Below are positions 26,360-33,742 of a stretch of 64,000 bases of DNA, in pieces (positions within the stretch are counted from its first letter, which is position 1; each line of letters opens with the position of its first letter). Position numbers and translations under genes: made by a program. Where the stretch lies: contig JAEWCL010000027.1 of the NCBI GenBank assembly GCA_023390655.1, forward strand, positions 62,001-126,000. Reading direction: 5' to 3'. Source of the stretch: Bacillota bacterium. GTDB lineage: Bacteria; Bacillota; Clostridia; Christensenellales; CAG-138. Below the pieces are notes generated by a model. It did not search any database. It saw only the letters and a program-made list of their open reading frames with translations, and was not told where the DNA came from.

Positions 26360-26388
26360 ATTATACTCAGTTATAAATTTGAAGTCAA
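26360..26388 (-). promoter_or_regulatory. Sigma-A promoter of the RuBisCO-like-protein operon
   Basis: On the minus strand: TTGACT (-35, plus coordinates 26383-26388), 17-bp spacer, TATAAT (-10, 26360-26365). It is about 108 bp upstream of the kinase ATG. Confidence 0.85.
26361..26376. promoter_or_regulatory. Candidate TetR operator overlapping the -10
   Basis: TTATA-CTCAGT-TATAA inverted repeat covering the -10 hexamer of the operon promoter. Its position fits repression by the divergent TetR protein. The arms are short and AT-rich, so this is a suggestion only. Confidence 0.4.
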
Positions 26389-26467
26389 GATTATTTTTAC
26401 AGTCCTCGAAAAACAAAGAAAGGCCCGCGGTGTGTTCGGATGCTGGCACAGGCGCCTGCCGGCCGAG

Positions 26468-26495
26468 TTGCAAAAAAAATTGAATCCGGTATAAT
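26468..26495 (+). promoter_or_regulatory. Sigma-A promoter of the tetR gene
   Basis: TTGCAA (26468-26473), 16-bp spacer, TATAAT (26490-26495); leader of about 52 nt to the ATG at 26555. Confidence 0.7.
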
Positions 26496-26554
26496 GATTG
26501 ACGTAACCAATGTTTGGGCACCGGGGGTGCCGGGGAGGAGAGCGGAGGCGCCGT

Positions 26555-27196
26555 ATGAAAAAAAGCAGCCGACGGGAGTTGAATAAGATCCATTGCCGGA
26601 GCCGTATCCTCAAAGCATCCCGGCGTCTGTTCGGCGTCAAGGGCTATGAGGAGACGACGATCGAGGATGTAGCGGAGAAAGCACGGATTTCAAAAGCCAC
26701 GCTTTACAACTATTTCCCCAGCAAGGAAAGTCTTCTGATCGGCATCGCGCAGGATGAACTGGAGCAGATCCAGCGGCTCATTGAGGCAGACCTGAAGGAG
26801 GAACCCAATAGCCTGGTAAAGCTTTACAGGGTGCTGGAGGCATTCATTCTGGATTCCATCCCTTATATCTCCCTATCCCGGAAGATCACCTACCTCAATT
26901 CCTGCGAGGGAAGCGTTCTTTATGCTACCCGCCTGAACATGATAAGGATGATCCGCCAGCTTGTGGAGGATGCGCAGCAACAGGGCCACCTGCGTCTGGA
27001 TGTGCCTGTGGATGATATCGTGGACATGGTCATGAGTATCTATCTGATGTCACAGTTTGAGTGGTCCCACATCGCCGACTATACGGAGGACTTTTGCAGG
27101 AAAAAGCTCCGCCGCTTTTTCGAACAGATCCTCTCGGGCGTGTGTATCCGGCCATTCGGTGAGATACTGCCTTTTTCAGCAGACCAATCCGAGTGA
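26555..27196 (+). CDS. TetR-family regulator of the RuBisCO-like-protein operon
   Basis: 213 aa from the ATG at 26555, which has GGAGG 6 bp upstream; an earlier in-frame ATG at 26510 would leave almost no leader. Helix-turn-helix at about 20-55: RILKASRRLFGVKGYEETTI, EDVAEKARISKATLYNYFPS. The C-terminal domain is a typical all-helical ligand-binding one with no recognised family. It is divergent from the kinase gene over a shared control region, so it most likely represses that operon until the pathway substrate or an intermediate appears. A strong terminator follows. Confidence 0.9.
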   Translation: MKKSSRRELNKIHCRSRILKASRRLFGVKGYEETTIEDVAEKARISKATLYNYFPSKESLLIGIAQDELEQIQRLIEADLKEEPNSLVKLYRVLEAFILDSIPYISLSRKITYLNSCEGSVLYATRLNMIRMIRQLVEDAQQQGHLRLDVPVDDIVDMVMSIYLMSQFEWSHIADYTEDFCRKKLRRFFEQILSGVCIRPFGEILPFSADQSE

Positions 27197-27272
27197 GCGA
27201 TAGGCTTTGCGCCGATGCGAACATGTGTTGCCTGAATCAGCTTGAGATTGAAACGTATAAAAGATCGCTTCG

Positions 27273-27298
27273 CCACGCGTTGAACGCGTGGTTTTTTT
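27273..27298 (+). terminator. Rho-independent terminator of the tetR gene
   Basis: CCACGCGT (27273-27280) / ACGCGTGG (27284-27291), loop TGA, then seven T's. Confidence 0.9.
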
Positions 27299-27597
27299 CT
27301 ATAAAACCCCCTCGCTTCTTTGAGAAAAAAGTGAGGGGAGCGACCAATGTGATCCTTGTTACCCATGTAATCAATCAATTTCATCCTCGCTCCTCGAGAG
27401 GGCGACTTCCACGGTGGCGGGATACTTCGCGCTTTAATAAAACCTTTTTTCCTAAATTCGGGATAGAAAAAGCACGACAGTTGGCTGACGTGCTAAGCAA
27501 TAGATCATTGTATAAATTCAATATACATTTATTGTGCCGGAGCCTTCAAAGTCAAAACGCGCTGAATGCAAAACAAGCAACATTTAGGATAGGCTTT
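27299..27597. other. Intergenic region between convergent tetR and kinase genes
   Basis: No gene seen. It contains a 14-bp imperfect stem (27308-27338; outer CCCCTC/GAGGGG) followed in the minus direction by GGTTTT, and a clearer minus-strand terminator at 27471-27494. Confidence 0.6.
27466..27494 (-). terminator. Rho-independent terminator of the minus-strand sugar operon
   Basis: AGCACG-A-CAG (27471-27480) pairs with CTG-A-CGTGCT (27485-27494) around TTGG, one A-A mismatch. Read on the minus strand it is followed by TTTTTC. It lies 104 bp after the kinase stop. Confidence 0.7.
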
Positions 27598-29052
27598 TTA
27601 TTGATAAAACCGTGCAATTCCATCCCACATGCGCGTATACCGCAAATACTTTTCGCCCAATGCGGGTACAAGCGCGGGGTCAGGCCCTTGCCTATGGCTG
27701 CACGCGGCCATTGCGTTGACCGCATCCGGGAAATTTTGATATTCTCCTGCGCCGGTTGCGGCGATGATGGCGGCGCCAAGCGCGCACGCCTCACTTTCGC
27801 AGGAAACTTCAATTGGCACATTTGCCGCCGCCGCAATCAGGGAACACCAGAGCGGACTCTTTGCAGCGCCGCCCATGATTTTTAACGTTCGAATACCGCA
27901 CCCGTTTTCGGCAAAATCATCAAGCGTACGGCGGACGCCAAAGGCGACCCCTTCCATGATCGCGCGGGCGAAATCAAACCGGTCATGCTCAAGCCCGATA
28001 CCCGTAAAGCATCCCCGGGCATCAAGGTTCCAGACTGGGTAGTTCGCGCCCGACAGATAGGGATAGAAAAAGAGATCGCATACCTTATCTGCACGCAGGG
28101 CCGCCTGCCGGTTGATTTCTTCAAAGTCCTCCGTAAGGAACTTATTTTTAAACCACTGCAGGGAAGCGCCGCTGCCGACAAGCGATCCGATCGCGCCATA
28201 TAATCCGGGTACCGGATGAACGCCGGGGGCAAGATACGTATCGGTAAACAGCGGGCGGTCGTCAATGCCCATGACCACCCAGGTGGTGCCCGCCGAAAGC
28301 AGCATATCGCCCTTTGTGATTGCGCCCATGCCGATGGAAGCGCAGTATTGGTCGTGCGCGCCATTGTATACGGGCGTTCCCTGCTTTAAGCCGGTTGCAG
28401 CGGCGGCAGCTTCGGTAACAAAGCCCACAAGCGCGCCTGTCGGCGTGACTTCGGGAAGTTCGTCCCTTGTTACGCCAACTGCCTGCAAGATATTGTCGTC
28501 ATAGTCGTGCCTGCCGACATGGTAGAGCTGGCGGATGGACGCGTTGGACGGGTCGCACACGGGGTTTCCTGTTAAAAACAGATTCATATATTCCAGCGTG
28601 GATAAAAAACGGACCGCATTGCGGTAGGTATCCGAGCGCCGCATATACAGGATCTTTGCGGCGTCGAGCGCGGGACTGACGCGCCATCCGGTATTTTTGT
28701 AGATGTAAGCATCGCCAAGGCATTGGGCAAGTTCGGCGGCTTGTGCGGCGGCGCGCGTATCCATCCAGGTCAGCGCGTTGCCGATTGGACGGTTGTGTGC
28801 ATCCATGGCAACGGTGCTCGCGCCTTGTGTGGAGAGGGATATGGCGGCGATGCCGGTTACATCCTGGCCCTGGATTGCTTGCCGGATAGCGGTTGCGCCG
28901 CATCCGGCCCAGTCTTCGGCGCGCTGCTCCACGCAGCACCCGTCGGAAATCAGTTCATAGCCTTTGTATCCTTTACCGAGCACGGTTCCGTGTTCATCTA
29001 CAAGGAGCGCTTTTGCCCCGGTTGTCCCAATGTCAAGCCCGATATAGTTCAT
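27598..29052 (-). CDS. FGGY-family kinase, xylulokinase-like
   Basis: 484 aa. N-terminal loop GLDIGTTGAKALLVDEHG, EQRAEDWAG, SLSTQGAS, the WMDTRA motif shared with xylulokinases, catalytic Asp in NGAHDQYCASIG, then SAGTTWVVMG and IMGGAAKSPLWCSLIAAAAN. It is closer to XylB than the other FGGY kinase in this window. It phosphorylates a ketose or polyol in the cytosol. It is last in the amidohydrolase, epimerase-like, kinase operon, 11 bp after the DUF4432 gene, and should share the LacI control of that regulon. Substrate unknown; a pentulose or tetrulose would fit the isomerase and TPI-like neighbours. Confidence 0.9.
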   Translation of the reverse strand: MNYIGLDIGTTGAKALLVDEHGTVLGKGYKGYELISDGCCVEQRAEDWAGCGATAIRQAIQGQDVTGIAAISLSTQGASTVAMDAHNRPIGNALTWMDTRAAAQAAELAQCLGDAYIYKNTGWRVSPALDAAKILYMRRSDTYRNAVRFLSTLEYMNLFLTGNPVCDPSNASIRQLYHVGRHDYDDNILQAVGVTRDELPEVTPTGALVGFVTEAAAAATGLKQGTPVYNGAHDQYCASIGMGAITKGDMLLSAGTTWVVMGIDDRPLFTDTYLAPGVHPVPGLYGAIGSLVGSGASLQWFKNKFLTEDFEEINRQAALRADKVCDLFFYPYLSGANYPVWNLDARGCFTGIGLEHDRFDFARAIMEGVAFGVRRTLDDFAENGCGIRTLKIMGGAAKSPLWCSLIAAAANVPIEVSCESEACALGAAIIAATGAGEYQNFPDAVNAMAACSHRQGPDPALVPALGEKYLRYTRMWDGIARFYQ

Positions 29053-29063
29053 AAGAGCGCTCC

Positions 29064-30074
29064 TTATTGTTTGCAGGATTGGGAAAACGCGTCGATTTCC
29101 GCTTTACCGTCTAGAACACCCAGCGTAAGGCTGTGCCGGATGGAACCGTATGCGGGCAACATCCGGAGGGTGCCGTTGCTGCGTTCCTCCACACGGCCGA
29201 GCCCGATGCAATTGCAGGGTTCGAGCGCAGCCACATAATCGTGCGCGGCCATGTGCTTCCACTCGCACAGATAAGGAAGATGCGCCGTATCAAACGCCAG
29301 ATAGCCCCCCAGATGAAGCGCGGGGTTTATGATTGCGGCGCGCGCGGTGCGGTCCTTTAACGTATGCAAAAACAATTGATGCGGCGGTTCTTCATTGGGC
29401 GCGCACATATACGCCCAATCGCGGGATACGTCGTTGCGCGGCTCCGTGGTAGCAGGAGAGCAGAGGAATACGCTCGATGCGTCCAGCAGCGGATAGCCGA
29501 AGTTTACGTGATACAAAAGCATAAACTCCTGGTCAGCGGCGCTGTGGTTGGTGATGGTATCCGTTATGGTGACGGTCTTATCATAGAGGCCCGTGGAAAT
29601 CGTACGCGAAAGCGAGAGCGTATGGCCGTATAGGCGCGTTTCCCAGATTTCTCCGGTGACACAAAGGCGGTAATCCTCACCTTCCCAGCCTTCGTGGACG
29701 GATGCATGGCGCGCGGGCGTGCTGCCGATGCGCCCGTGGATGGGGTGGACGCCGCCGTCCACGCATGCGCTGCCTACATTGAGCAGCCCGCATGTGGAGA
29801 GCATGCCGCCGGGCCATTGATGAAAAAACTGATCCTCCGCAGGATCACGCCCAAGCGTGAGGCCGTTTTTTGAATGAAAGGAGAGATTGCAGCCCTTATA
29901 CGAGAAATCATAAATATCCATGCAGCGGTCGGGGAGTACGGTAAAGCGAAGACCGGCCGCATTGTACAGTTCCAGCATTTCAAGGCCTTTTCCGGAGCCG
30001 CGGGTCGCTTTCAGTTCGCGGATTCCGGCGATTTGGTCCATGTTTCCTAGCTTTTGTAGGAGTTCAATTTGCAT
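29064..30074 (-). CDS. DUF4432 aldose-1-epimerase-like protein
   Basis: 336 aa from the ATG at 30074 with GAGG 6 bp upstream; another ATG at 30080 sits on the ribosome binding site. Galactose-mutarotase-like beta-sandwich: FTVLPDRCMDIYDFSYKG near the N-terminus, a GGVHPIHGRIG segment carrying a conserved His, LLYHVNFGYPLLD and the C-terminal LEPCNCIGLGRVEE. DUF4432 members are assumed to interconvert or bind sugar anomers, but few have been studied. In this operon it may set the anomer used by the isomerase or the amidohydrolase. Confidence 0.85.
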   Translation of the reverse strand: MQIELLQKLGNMDQIAGIRELKATRGSGKGLEMLELYNAAGLRFTVLPDRCMDIYDFSYKGCNLSFHSKNGLTLGRDPAEDQFFHQWPGGMLSTCGLLNVGSACVDGGVHPIHGRIGSTPARHASVHEGWEGEDYRLCVTGEIWETRLYGHTLSLSRTISTGLYDKTVTITDTITNHSAADQEFMLLYHVNFGYPLLDASSVFLCSPATTEPRNDVSRDWAYMCAPNEEPPHQLFLHTLKDRTARAAIINPALHLGGYLAFDTAHLPYLCEWKHMAAHDYVAALEPCNCIGLGRVEERSNGTLRMLPAYGSIRHSLTLGVLDGKAEIDAFSQSCKQ

Positions 30075-30189
30075 GATCATCCTCTTCGTTGAAATTGATC
30101 TTTCGGGATTGCGGCAAATTCCGGGGCAACATTGCCCCGGAGAATCGGTAAAGAGATTGTTTAAACCACGCTAAGAGCCCTGAGAGCGA

Positions 30190-30284
30190 CTTAAAATAGG
30201 GCGTTCTCAATGCTGGGGATACCAAAGGGACAATGTCCCTTTGGCAGGGTGCCAGGGGTAAATGCCCCTGCAAAAAGACTTATT
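30190..30284. repeat. Dispersed intergenic repeat, copy B
   Basis: Aligns with 11821-11915. It contains AAAGGGAC-AAT-GTCCCTTT (perfect 8-bp stem) and CAGGGG-TAAATG-CCCCTG, then CAAAAAGA and TTAT. It fills most of the 240-bp gap between the amidohydrolase and DUF4432 genes of one operon, so it is transcribed. Confidence 0.7.
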
Positions 30285-30314
30285 GGTGGTCAACGCCACC
30301 CACAGGCATGAAAC

Positions 30315-31322
30315 TCAGCGCAAATACACCGACTCCGCATTTTTGGAGAAGATATGCTGCAACACTTCAGCATCATCGCCAAATATGTTCAGAATATTGT
30401 TCAGCTGCTCATAAAGGAAGAACGTATAGCTATCTTCTTCCTGCGGGTACAAATGCCTGTTCCATGAGAAATCTTCCCGGCAGAGGTTGTGATAGCCCTT
30501 TTCGTCCCATTCGCGTTTGCCGTGCCAGAGGAAAATGGGGAGATCCGTACCAAAAAGAATGCGGCGGTAATCAAGCCGTTTCCTTGCAAGCTCATATACC
30601 TTGGGGTTTAATACGGCTGCGCAGTCGAACCAGAGGCGGTTTACGTCTTCGCCGAGCGCGTCGAGCCCTCTCTGGAAATACTCATGCTGGAAGCAGCGGC
30701 CAAAATGCGCGAGTACCAGCTTTACATCCGGGTACCGGTTCAGGATGGTCCTGATTTCGGAAATGTTTTCAGGATCGGGCAGACGCCCTGCCCTTGGCAG
30801 GTGCATCAGCACCGCGGCATGCAGGCGGTCGGCCAGTTCAAACTGCGCGTGGGGCATAAAGTCAAAAATGCTCACATCCGCGCCTTTGACGGTGCTGGCC
30901 ATATAGGGATACGGCTTAAATCCGCAGAAATTCCCCGCAAGATATGCTTTTTCAATTTCCGCGGGCTTATAACTTGGACGAACGGTGTAAAGACCGCTCT
31001 GGGCATGGTCTTTAATCAGAGAAGAGACATATGCGTTGTTTCCAATGGTATCCGCATCCCGCAGCGGCCAGGGGAGCGCAACAAAGTTCCAGGTCTGATC
31101 TGGGAACATCGCGGAGATGTAGGAGCAGGCGTCTTCATAGGACATCAGCAGGCCGCATTCCAACGCCCAATCCCCCGCAACGGTTTCAGGCGAAATGTTT
31201 GCAACGTGCTCCGGCAGATTAAAGTGCGCATGCGCATCAATAATGGTGCCCGGAAGGCGATTGCGCAGATGGCGCTCATAAAACATACGATCCAGCTCAG
31301 TTTTATGAAAATAAGAATACAT
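30315..31322 (-). CDS. Amidohydrolase-superfamily (amidohydrolase_2) protein
   Basis: 335 aa TIM-barrel metal hydrolase. IIDAHAHFNLPEH gives the first His-x-His pair (here HAH), VLMHLPRAG and LVLAHFGRC supply further His ligands and RILFGTDLP the conserved Asp. The family includes lactone hydrolases of sugar-acid routes, decarboxylases and uronate isomerase relatives; no signal for one of them is decisive. It is the first gene of the minus-strand arm of the LacI regulon, with a palindrome and consensus promoter just upstream. A lactonase acting on a sugar lactone would fit the context. Confidence 0.82.
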   Translation of the reverse strand: MYSYFHKTELDRMFYERHLRNRLPGTIIDAHAHFNLPEHVANISPETVAGDWALECGLLMSYEDACSYISAMFPDQTWNFVALPWPLRDADTIGNNAYVSSLIKDHAQSGLYTVRPSYKPAEIEKAYLAGNFCGFKPYPYMASTVKGADVSIFDFMPHAQFELADRLHAAVLMHLPRAGRLPDPENISEIRTILNRYPDVKLVLAHFGRCFQHEYFQRGLDALGEDVNRLWFDCAAVLNPKVYELARKRLDYRRILFGTDLPIFLWHGKREWDEKGYHNLCREDFSWNRHLYPQEEDSYTFFLYEQLNNILNIFGDDAEVLQHIFSKNAESVYLR

Positions 31323-31364
31323 GAGTTACACCGCCTTTTCAATGTATGGAATATGCTATGTACG

Positions 31365-31378
31365 TGCACTCGGGTGCA
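31365..31378. promoter_or_regulatory. LacI-type operator O1
   Basis: TGCACTCGGGTGCA, one of three near-identical 14-bp palindromes around the lacI-type gene. It lies just downstream of the minus-strand -10, at the expected transcription start of the amidohydrolase operon, a repressing position. Confidence 0.8.
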
Positions 31379-31392
31379 TATATGTTGAGTGT

Positions 31393-31421
31393 ATTATATG
31401 GCCGGGTCAATAAAAAGTCAA
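31393..31421 (-). promoter_or_regulatory. Sigma-A promoter of the amidohydrolase operon
   Basis: Minus strand: TTGACT (plus 31416-31421), 17-bp spacer, TATAAT (plus 31393-31398). Confidence 0.85.
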
Positions 31422-31431
31422 TAAAAAGGAG

Positions 31432-31460
31432 TTGACAGCAAAAAAGACTGGCCATATAAT
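31432..31460 (+). promoter_or_regulatory. Perfect consensus sigma-A promoter of the lacI/transporter operon
   Basis: TTGACA (31432-31437), 17-bp spacer, TATAAT (31455-31460), back-to-back with the minus-strand promoter 10 bp away. Both hexamers match the consensus exactly. Confidence 0.9.
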
Positions 31461-31541
31461 GAGCCTATCAACAAAAACAGCAACACATAAATACGCATTT
31501 ATCTTCGGAAATTCAAAGGAATCGGTTTTTCAGACAATATA

Positions 31542-31555
31542 TGCACTCGAATGCA
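31542..31555. promoter_or_regulatory. LacI-type operator O2
   Basis: TGCACTCGAATGCA in the leader, about 75 bp downstream of the plus-strand promoter and 32 bp before the lacI start, 177 bp from O1. It could act as a roadblock or support looping with O1. Confidence 0.78.
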
Positions 31556-31587
31556 CATAAAAAACAAGCAGATTGGCAGGACATCGG

Positions 31588-32616
31588 ATGGAGCGTTCAC
31601 GGGCAACACTAAAGGATGTAGCGGAAAAATCAGGATATGCGTTAAGAACAGTCAAAAAAGTAATGAGCGGCACGGAAAGCGTCGGGGAGAAAACCCGCAT
31701 TGCGGTGCTTCGCGCTGCCGAAGAACTCAATTATCAGCGCAATGTCATTGCGTCCACTCTTTCCAAAGGAAAGACCACCCGTATTGCGATTGTTTATGCC
31801 GAAACAACAAAGACCTATTTCCCGGAAGTTGAGAAAGGCTTTATGCAATGTGCGGAGGAATTCCGCGATTATGGCATGTCCGTTAAGTTTTATAAAGTAT
31901 TTGACCGAAACGTGGAAAGCCAGATTGCCGTATTGCGCGAACTGATTTTGGATAGTTCCATAGATGGGCTCATTATCCAGCCCATGAGCCGTTCTAAGCT
32001 AAATCCTTATATTGATGAGTTGGTTGCGCTTGGAAAACCGGTCATTACGTTCGGCGCGGATGCATCCTCCGAAAACCGTCTGTGCTATATCGGGCCAAAT
32101 GCGTATAAATCCGGCCGTATCGGCGCGCAGATACTGGCAAACTACATCGGCAAACACGGAAATGTTGCTGTAATTTCCGATAATAACGAGCATATGCAGA
32201 CGGTAGACCGCATCAAGGGGTTTATGGACCGGGTGCAGGAGCATTATCCCAATATCCGCATTACAAATCTCAACATTCCGAACAATCCGGTATTGTACTA
32301 TGAAATGGTAAAAACGCTCATGACGCAGGAATCCATTCAGGGTATCTTTTGTACGGATGCTAACTCGTATATTGCCGGCGAGGTATTGCGTGATTTGAAT
32401 ATGCAGGATACGGTTGTTGTGGGATTTGATATCTCGCAGATGGCAACCGATCTGATGCGGCAGGGATATTTGAAGGTGATCATTGAACAAAATCCCGCGC
32501 AATTCTCGTACCAGGCGCTCAAAGTGATGTTTAATCGCCTCTATCTGGGGGAGATACCACAAAAGCTTCAATATACAGGACTTTCCATTCTAACAAGCGA
32601 GTGCTTGGAAAACTAG
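31588..32616 (+). CDS. LacI-family regulator with atypical recognition helix
   Basis: 342 aa from the ATG at 31588 (AGGA 7 bp upstream; a TTG at 31573 is possible). N-terminal helix-turn-helix ATLKDVAEKSGYALRTVKKV; most family members read TVSRVLN or TVSKVLN where this has TVKKVMSG. The hinge helix is YQRNVIASTLSKGK. The C-terminal domain is a periplasmic-binding-protein-like sugar sensor with GIFCTDANSYIAGEV and VVGFDISQMATDLM. It is flanked by three TGCACTCG-type palindromes, almost certainly its sites, and so would control the divergent amidohydrolase operon and its own operon with the ABC importer. Confidence 0.9.
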   Translation: MERSRATLKDVAEKSGYALRTVKKVMSGTESVGEKTRIAVLRAAEELNYQRNVIASTLSKGKTTRIAIVYAETTKTYFPEVEKGFMQCAEEFRDYGMSVKFYKVFDRNVESQIAVLRELILDSSIDGLIIQPMSRSKLNPYIDELVALGKPVITFGADASSENRLCYIGPNAYKSGRIGAQILANYIGKHGNVAVISDNNEHMQTVDRIKGFMDRVQEHYPNIRITNLNIPNNPVLYYEMVKTLMTQESIQGIFCTDANSYIAGEVLRDLNMQDTVVVGFDISQMATDLMRQGYLKVIIEQNPAQFSYQALKVMFNRLYLGEIPQKLQYTGLSILTSECLEN

Positions 32617-32644
32617 CCGGTTATTTCTTTTTTTACACAAAAAG

Positions 32645-32658
32645 TGCACTCGAGTGCA
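32645..32658. promoter_or_regulatory. LacI-type operator O3
   Basis: TGCACTCGAGTGCA, a perfect 14-bp palindrome and the best of the three copies, between the lacI-type gene and the permease gene. I see no clear promoter beside it, so it may block read-through from the lacI gene or overlap a weak internal promoter. Confidence 0.8.
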
Positions 32659-32731
32659 AATATGTATCTTTCAATGATTTCTCGACAATTCTGCAGGTAA
32701 AGATCCAAAACCAGGTCTTCAGGAGGATAAA

Positions 32732-33715
32732 ATGGAAAGCAAAACAAACAACCGGACCACGATTGGGGCAATTGCCGGAAAAATCCTGCGTACAAGGGAG
32801 CTTTCCCTGGCACTTCTCATTCTTGTAATGATCATTGCACTGATGACGCGGACATCCAATTTTGCAACGGCAGGGAATATCCGCGTTCTGATGCAGGGCA
32901 TGAGCGTGGATATGATGATTGCCATCCCCATGGCAATTTCGCTGATTGCGGGCAATATCGATTTTTCCGTCGGTTCCGTGCTGTGTTTGACCGGCGCGGT
33001 TGCAGGCCTTGTCATGAATGCCGGCGCGCCCGGCGTCGTGGGGATAGCGGTCGGCCTTGCTCTGGGCGGATTTCTCGGGTTTTTAAACGCCGTTATTATC
33101 AACAAGCTCAAGGTGACGCCGCTGGTTGCTACACTTGGCACATGGATGGCATACCGCGGGATCGCGTTGGTGGTGATCGGCGGTACGGTCGCAAACCTGC
33201 CCGCAGACTTTACCAATTTCGGCCGGGTGGAGCCGCTTGGGATTCCTGTTACCATTCTCTATATGATTGCCATCGTGATCGCCGGAATTCTGCTTATTAA
33301 ATACTCCGGGTTCTTTCACAACGCCTACTATATCGGCTCCAACAAAACTTCCGCGCGCCTGGCGGGTATCAACAACGAACGGTTCATTTATACCTCATAT
33401 ACCATCACGGGCGTTGTTGCGGCTTTTGCGGGCCTGGTGCTCGCGGCGCGTTTGGGAAGCGCCTCGCAAAATGCGGGCGAAGGCCTGGAATTCCGGAATG
33501 TTGTAGGCCTCCTGGTTGGCGGCGTTTCCATGGACGGCGGCGAAGGCTCCCTCATCGGCGCTGTGATGGGAGTCATCATGATGCAGATCGTAAACAACGC
33601 TATCGTTCTGTTATACCTGAATCCGAGCTACACAAAGGTCATTACGGGCAGCATCCTCGTGCTGGCTGTCGCGCTTGACCAGTTTAACAAGCAGAAGAAA
33701 ATGCGCGCGAAGTAA
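32732..33715 (+). CDS. Ribose-type sugar ABC permease (RbsC/AraH family)
   Basis: 327 aa, AGGAGG upstream of the ATG at 32732. About nine to ten hydrophobic segments; family marks include AIPMAISLIAGNIDFSVGSV, VATLGTWMAYRGIALVVIGG, and GSNKTSARLAGINNERFIYT in the cytoplasmic loop that docks with the ATPase, then GLLVGGVSMDGGEGSLIGAV. It forms the homodimeric channel of a carbohydrate importer (CUT2). The permease comes before the ATPase and binding protein, unlike the common rbsACB order. Confidence 0.93.
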   Translation: MESKTNNRTTIGAIAGKILRTRELSLALLILVMIIALMTRTSNFATAGNIRVLMQGMSVDMMIAIPMAISLIAGNIDFSVGSVLCLTGAVAGLVMNAGAPGVVGIAVGLALGGFLGFLNAVIINKLKVTPLVATLGTWMAYRGIALVVIGGTVANLPADFTNFGRVEPLGIPVTILYMIAIVIAGILLIKYSGFFHNAYYIGSNKTSARLAGINNERFIYTSYTITGVVAAFAGLVLAARLGSASQNAGEGLEFRNVVGLLVGGVSMDGGEGSLIGAVMGVIMMQIVNNAIVLLYLNPSYTKVITGSILVLAVALDQFNKQKKMRAK

Positions 33716-33742
33716 GCGGACTGACCTTAAGGAGGTATGGCT

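Larger units (their letters stand above)
26253..26554. promoter_or_regulatory. Divergent control region of kinase operon and tetR gene
   Basis: 302 bp between the start of the kinase and that of the TetR regulator. It holds a minus-strand sigma-A promoter with an operator-like palindrome and a plus-strand promoter (separate entries). No gene. Confidence 0.75.
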
